8,785 bases of DNA from Candidatus Brocadiaceae bacterium (GTDB lineage: Bacteria > Planctomycetota > Brocadiia > SM23-32): NCBI GenBank assembly GCA_003551785.1, contig PUNP01000613.1, positions 1 to 8,785 on the forward strand, given 5' to 3'. Under the pieces are notes generated by a model. The model had not been told where the DNA came from. It saw only the letters and a list, made by a program, of their open reading frames with translations, and searched no databases. The first letter of the stretch is position 1; every line of letters starts with the position of its first letter. The translations under genes were made by a program, and so were the position numbers. Positions 5,214 through 8,785 of this stretch are shown here, piece by piece.

Positions 5214-7580
5214 CTACAAGTTAGCCAGGGCCTTAATCAAAGGAGTCATACGTCTAATCTCTTTCGTCTTTATTTCCTTCTTTCCAAGTTTGTCCAATGA
5301 AAACGCAGCTACCAATTCCCTCCCCTTTTTCTCGTTGGCTTTGTTAATCCACTGGATAAGCTCACCTACACCTCGGCAAGTAGGATTTTTCTCTATTCTA
5401 CCAGCCAGCACTTTAACATCGATATACTCACATAATTCCCTGCCAGCCTCCCTATTGGCATGGTGAATCCACCAAATTAATTCACTAGAACTCTCGAAAT
5501 CATTAGTTCCTTCTATTCTACCTGCCAACGGCTCGGCATCGATGTAGTCGCACAATTCCCGGCCCACATCCTCATTGGCACCATGAACCCGCCAAACAAG
5601 CGTAGATACCTCCCTGAGAGAAGCAATGTTTTCCACCCTGCGAGCCAAAGCTCCAATATCCATAATATAGTTCCACAACTCCTTCCCTGTTTCCTTATTG
5701 ACTTTGTGAAGGGTACAGATAAGCTCACCAACAACTGCGAGGTGAGTAGTTTTCTCTACTTTGCCTGCCAGCACCCTAGCATCAATATATTTACATAATT
5801 CCTTACTCACTCTGACATCCAATTTGTATATATCTCTGAAAAATTTACTTATAGCTCGAGGGTTCTCAATTTTCTCTAACCTATGGGCCAAGGCTTTCCC
5901 CAACCCATCTACTTCTGGAATATACCTTGCCCAATCCTCGGCAAATAGAGCAAAAACATGCGTTCCTTTCTCTGCTTGCACAGCGTCCACTAGTTTTCTT
6001 TTCTCTTTTAGGCTCTGCATTATTGCTTTTCTATCTTTTATCTTCAAATAAGTCACAGCTGAACAGCCATTAGGCATCCCTGCCGCAGCATACTCATACA
6101 CAAAATCTTTAACCGTATTGGGGAGATTCAGCTCATTCCGATATCGTTCGCCGTACTTCCAATAGACGTCCGAAAGCGAAGAATGCGGTAAACCATAGTA
6201 AATCTTTTCATCTTTTTCTAAACGGATAATTTCTCCCCATTGATGTAAATTTACAATGGGCTGCTTATGAAAACCAAGTCCTTCTTTATTAAAAAGAAAA
6301 TCTACCGCAGTTGGTACCTCATGCATATACAATGGGGAGAGGGCAACGAGGATTTCGGGATATTCATGATTTATCTTTTCCAGTTCTGCAAGGTCTTCCT
6401 GCACTTCAGTTCCTATCCATTCGCTCTTTTTTCCTGCACCCCCTTGCTTGGCATAACCTTTTAATGCATATGCAAGTAACCAATAACTTTTTTCCGATAC
6501 CTTTTCCAAATCATCCATGTCTTGCTGAGTCCAGGGAAGCTTCTGATCTTCCTCATCACACTTCGACTTAAATAGTTTTATAATTTCTTCAGCAACCTCA
6601 AACTCCGGTAGATGAATTACCTCTTGCTTTTTTTCTTCTGCCAATTTCGAAAAGTTTTCGTTTAGTGATCTCCAGATGGAATTCCTGGTCACTATTAAAA
6701 CCGGAGGAACCTCATGGGAGGAGGTAGAGCTGTATAGGTCTTCCAACTGGTCAGGGATTAAATGACCGTCTTCAATAATAACCATCCCATTTGCATTTTC
6801 TATTTTTCCAATCGGAATTCCCTTTGATAGTTGCTGAGACATGGTCCGCTCGAGAAACCACACGTCGATATATTCAATAGATTCGTAGAGTTCATAGGCT
6901 AACTGGCGTGCTAAAACACTCTTGCCGGAAGCAGAAGCTCCCTGCAATATACAAAACCCACCTTTCTTAAGTTCGCGTTTGAGCCTGTCCAACCACTTTC
7001 CCCGCCTATGTACACAACCGTCACGAAAATCCACTTCCAATGGTCCAGTAGGACGAAAGAAACTTGACGTATCCTTCTCCCCATAGCTAAGCACGTTTTC
7101 TATATGTGTAAGAGGACGCAATTCCCCAGGATCTGGTATATACTGGCTTTCCTGCAGCATCCTATTTAACTGCCTTCGTTTTTCTTTTATAACATCCGGC
7201 CCCATACCAGGAATATCAAAATAACGCCGGGTGTTTTTACCCCTGCCGAGCTTAGCAATCACCACCTGCATGTCAACAATAGGCAACCAATCCTTCCAAT
7301 TATCCTTTAGGCATTCAAAAATATTCCCTTTACTCAAACCGCGTAAGGCATTGCTCGCATCGTTATCTTCAAGTTCAGTTCGCTCTTTTATTTCTCCTCG
7401 CTTTATAGGTGCGGTTGCCTTACATAAAGCCCAAAAAACCTCGGGCTTCCCGCCTTTCTTGAGGTCGAAGGCTCCGCATTTAAAAAGCCTGGCAAGCGGC
7501 CGCCTGAGCAAACGGTGAATCCGCACGGCCTCATCCCATGACCTGTCATTATTTGATTTTTGACTTTTTTCCCCAGCCAT
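5214..7580 (-). CDS. STAND-like P-loop NTPase with winged helix and five ~40-residue repeats
   Basis: A 788-residue protein starting at ATG 7580. GGTGA sits six bases upstream, and an in-frame TGA nine bases upstream excludes an earlier start. Residues ~45-125 look like a winged helix (PEVFWALCKATAPIKRGEIK, then RGLSKGNIFE, then wing RRYFDIPG). The NTPase follows: Walker A GASASGKS (214-221), Walker B-like MVIIED (266-271) and a sensor strand LIVTRN (295-300) as in STAND/NACHT-type ATPases. Residues ~400-480 resemble a second winged-helix region (LPHSSLSDVYW). Residues ~562-762 are five repeats of about 40 residues with the pattern LAgrIE...ELIwwIhkAN...GRELCeYID, predicted alpha-solenoid. 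It is probably cytoplasmic, with no membrane segments seen. By family logic the NTPase is a switch and the repeats sense a ligand. The output could be transcription through the N-terminal wing, or a defence response. I do not recognise a named family. It lies alone between two gene-poor stretches. Confidence 0.75.
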   Translation of the reverse strand: MAGEKSQKSNNDRSWDEAVRIHRLLRRPLARLFKCGAFDLKKGGKPEVFWALCKATAPIKRGEIKERTELEDNDASNALRGLSKGNIFECLKDNWKDWLPIVDMQVVIAKLGRGKNTRRYFDIPGMGPDVIKEKRRQLNRMLQESQYIPDPGELRPLTHIENVLSYGEKDTSSFFRPTGPLEVDFRDGCVHRRGKWLDRLKRELKKGGFCILQGASASGKSVLARQLAYELYESIEYIDVWFLERTMSQQLSKGIPIGKIENANGMVIIEDGHLIPDQLEDLYSSTSSHEVPPVLIVTRNSIWRSLNENFSKLAEEKKQEVIHLPEFEVAEEIIKLFKSKCDEEDQKLPWTQQDMDDLEKVSEKSYWLLAYALKGYAKQGGAGKKSEWIGTEVQEDLAELEKINHEYPEILVALSPLYMHEVPTAVDFLFNKEGLGFHKQPIVNLHQWGEIIRLEKDEKIYYGLPHSSLSDVYWKYGERYRNELNLPNTVKDFVYEYAAAGMPNGCSAVTYLKIKDRKAIMQSLKEKRKLVDAVQAEKGTHVFALFAEDWARYIPEVDGLGKALAHRLEKIENPRAISKFFRDIYKLDVRVSKELCKYIDARVLAGKVEKTTHLAVVGELICTLHKVNKETGKELWNYIMDIGALARRVENIASLREVSTLVWRVHGANEDVGRELCDYIDAEPLAGRIEGTNDFESSSELIWWIHHANREAGRELCEYIDVKVLAGRIEKNPTCRGVGELIQWINKANEKKGRELVAAFSLDKLGKKEIKTKEIRRMTPLIKALANL
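5295..5897 (-). repeat. Five tandem ~120-bp coding repeats within the STAND-like gene
   Basis: Repeat units begin at protein residues ~562, 602, 643, 683 and 723 (lengths 40, 41, 40, 40 and ~40). The last two are closest: LAGRIE, ELIxWI and GREL recur, and at DNA level similar blocks appear about 120 bases apart (compare 5391-5440 with 5511-5560). The first unit is the most diverged. This pattern indicates growth of the array by duplication, with the newest units at the C-terminal end. Confidence 0.8.
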
Positions 7581-8478
7581 TCTTTTTCACCATCAAAAAA
7601 ATGATCGGCATATGAGGTAACGGTCCAGGTAATCATTTTTATTTTCCCCTCGGTTCTGTCCAGCGCCGCACGGCGACGCAAGATGTCGGGGAAAAAAACG
7701 ACACAGATGCTTATCTGGCTGCCTATAATTTATCCCTATCACAGTTTTTCCGCAAGTCTGAAATTCAAAAGGGCGGAATTTATAGCAGACATTTTAAGCT
7801 TTCCCGCTATTAAGAGCATTATCGCTTCGTGTACATAAATTTTTCAAAATTTTCTCTCCTTTTGTCTTTTTTGACTTCAGAGGCTCTCTCCCGGGCATTT
7901 ATAAAGACTCTAAAAATTACACGCAAGGATTTTCGCCCGACTTCTTTTAATAACTTTGGAAACAAGTTTTAACTGCTTGCATACATGGCATTAAAGAAAG
8001 CAAAACTCTCGGTGATCAAATTGAACCCTTTAGCCACAAGACTTTTTAAATAATATGCTTACAAAATATTCAGTTATAACATAAAAATCCGATGATTGCC
8101 TCAAAGTTTGGAGCGAAAGGCCAAACGCCGGAACAGCATCTTTAATTAACATTTATTAACGGAAGCGCTCTGGAGCCAATAATTCGAATTTAGAGGCCCC
8201 TTTTAGTTTTTGCCTGCGCATTCATGAATGACGTGTCAGTTTTCCCCTAAGCCCTCTTTTCTGTCGTTTTGGATTGCTCGGTACATGAAAAGATTGAATC
8301 GAGAAGGGCTTTGGTAATCGATTTATGAATAAGAGAAATTTGCGTGTACTTTGTAACCTGTTGCACAGCAATGCTTTAGTTGATATATCCTTTGAGGTCG
8401 GTAACAATATATATAGTGAAGATGATTAGTAATAAATTAGTTTTCGCCTTAGAACGCTGCACTGCTCGGGAGGCACAG
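7581..8478. other. Long AT-rich divergent intergenic region
   Basis: About 900 bases separate the divergently read STAND-like gene and the gene at 8479. I find no convincing gene: the only longer frame (8222-8407, minus) has no recognisable sequence. Visible structures are GTTTGG/CCAAAC (8106-8126) around a C-GAAA-G tip, the 10-bp palindrome ATTCATGAAT (8220-8229), TGTCG/CGACA (7684-7703) and AAGCCCT/AGGGCTT (8249-8311, wide loop). The promoters of both flanking genes must lie here. The size leaves room for an unrecognised small RNA or a decayed gene. Confidence 0.6.
8361..8389 (+). promoter_or_regulatory. Weak promoter candidate upstream of the gene at 8479
   Basis: TTGCAC (8361-8366), 17 bases, TATATC (8384-8389) resembles a sigma-70 promoter but matches consensus only partly. 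A nearby alternative uses TTGATA (8380-8385) with the AT-rich stretch 8402-8415. Either would give a leader of roughly 60-85 nt before the ATG at 8479. Confidence 0.25.
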
Positions 8479-8785
8479 ATGAGAAACAAAGAAAAAAAAC
8501 ATCTTGCCCAGATATTAAACCGCATCAGCGCTGATTTTGCAAGCGCGGCGCAGCTTGTGTTTCAGCTCGCGCAGGACGCAGCGTCAAGGCAGGCGGAAAC
8601 CTCCCGGCCCTCTTGTCAAACGTGTGCAAAACGAGAACAGTGCAACGAAACGTGTGAAAAAGTTGAAAAACAACTTCCAGGTGTACATGCCGGGCTGAGC
8701 GGCATTGAAAGCATATTGGATCCTGATTTCGCGCATAACCTGGAACCGAAGCCTGTGGAACCATCAATAACTTTTGACATATATA
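8479..8785 (+). CDS. Start of a Cys-motif protein, possibly a sigma-region-4-like regulator (partial)
   Basis: ATG 8479 is preceded by GGGAGG (8468-8473) with five-base spacing, the best ribosome-binding site in the window. The frame stays open for 102 codons to the window edge. The first ~40 residues look helical (HLAQILNRISADFASAAQLVFQLAQ). Next comes C46-x2-C49-x5-C55-x3-C59, then EKVEKQLPGVHAG. I recall this layout (a short helix, a four-Cys cluster, C..VE..LP) from bacterial proteins that continue into a sigma-70 region-4-like helix-turn-helix. That domain would be beyond the window, so the call is tentative. The four cysteines could bind zinc or an Fe-S cluster. It is divergent from the STAND-like gene, and the frame shows no sign of damage. 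Confidence 0.6.
   Translation, partial: MRNKEKKHLAQILNRISADFASAAQLVFQLAQDAASRQAETSRPSCQTCAKREQCNETCEKVEKQLPGVHAGLSGIESILDPDFAHNLEPKPVEPSITFDIY

Noticed and set aside
7403..7681. 92-codon minus-strand frame over the STAND gene start
   Set aside because: It lies mostly inside the N-terminal coding region of the 788-residue protein and shows no domain of its own.
8249..8311. Inverted repeat AAGCCCT/AGGGCTT as a terminator or mobile-element end
   Set aside because: The arms are only 7 bp around a 49-base loop, with no T-run and no target-site duplication.
1..8785. CRISPR array or autonomous insertion sequence
   Set aside because: There is no series of regularly spaced direct repeats, and no transposase or integrase frame is present.

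Overview
The window looks like a chromosomal stretch of an uncultivated, probably anaerobic bacterium with medium GC content. The bacterial signs are clear Shine-Dalgarno sites (GAGAGGG, GGGAGG), a near-consensus sigma-70 promoter (TTGACT-17-TATACT) and the start of a gene resembling Cys-rich, sigma-like regulators. My impression of a Planctomycetota- or Omnitrophota-like host rests on remembered family resemblance, not on any marker gene here.

Layout. Positions 1-515 carry the 3' end of a HerA/FtsK-type (DUF87) ATPase gene with a C-terminal winged helix. A possible 25-codon ORF (529-606) and a strong promoter (599-627) follow. That promoter drives a tight plus-strand operon: a SWIM zinc-finger protein with an alpha-solenoid body (759-2285), a calcineurin-like metallophosphoesterase (2295-3104) and a TIM-barrel protein of the endonuclease IV / sugar-phosphate isomerase superfamily (3101-3988). 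The last two overlap by ATGA. A HerA-like ATPase beside a metallophosphoesterase and an AP-endonuclease-like barrel suggests nucleic-acid processing, but this is inference.

Convergent to the operon is a minus-strand MTH938-family gene (4047-4393) broken by a one-base deletion. Positions 4394-5213 hold no recognisable gene. They contain one copy of a small palindrome family and a 257-nt segment (4709-4965) closed by a long imperfect helix and holding several internal hairpins, which may be a structured RNA or a MITE-like element.

Positions 5214-7580 (minus) encode a 788-residue protein: N-terminal winged helix, STAND/AAA-like P-loop NTPase, a second winged-helix-like region and five ~40-residue repeats. 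This architecture suits a ligand-sensing NTP-switch regulator or a defence protein. A gene-poor ~900-bp divergent region (7581-8478) separates it from the start of a gene at 8479 with a CxxC-x5-CxxxC motif, cut by the window edge.

The best leads are the 788-residue STAND-like protein, the structured 4709-4965 element, the three related palindromes (495-516, 4002-4019, 4525-4544) and the SWIM/phosphoesterase/TIM-barrel operon.
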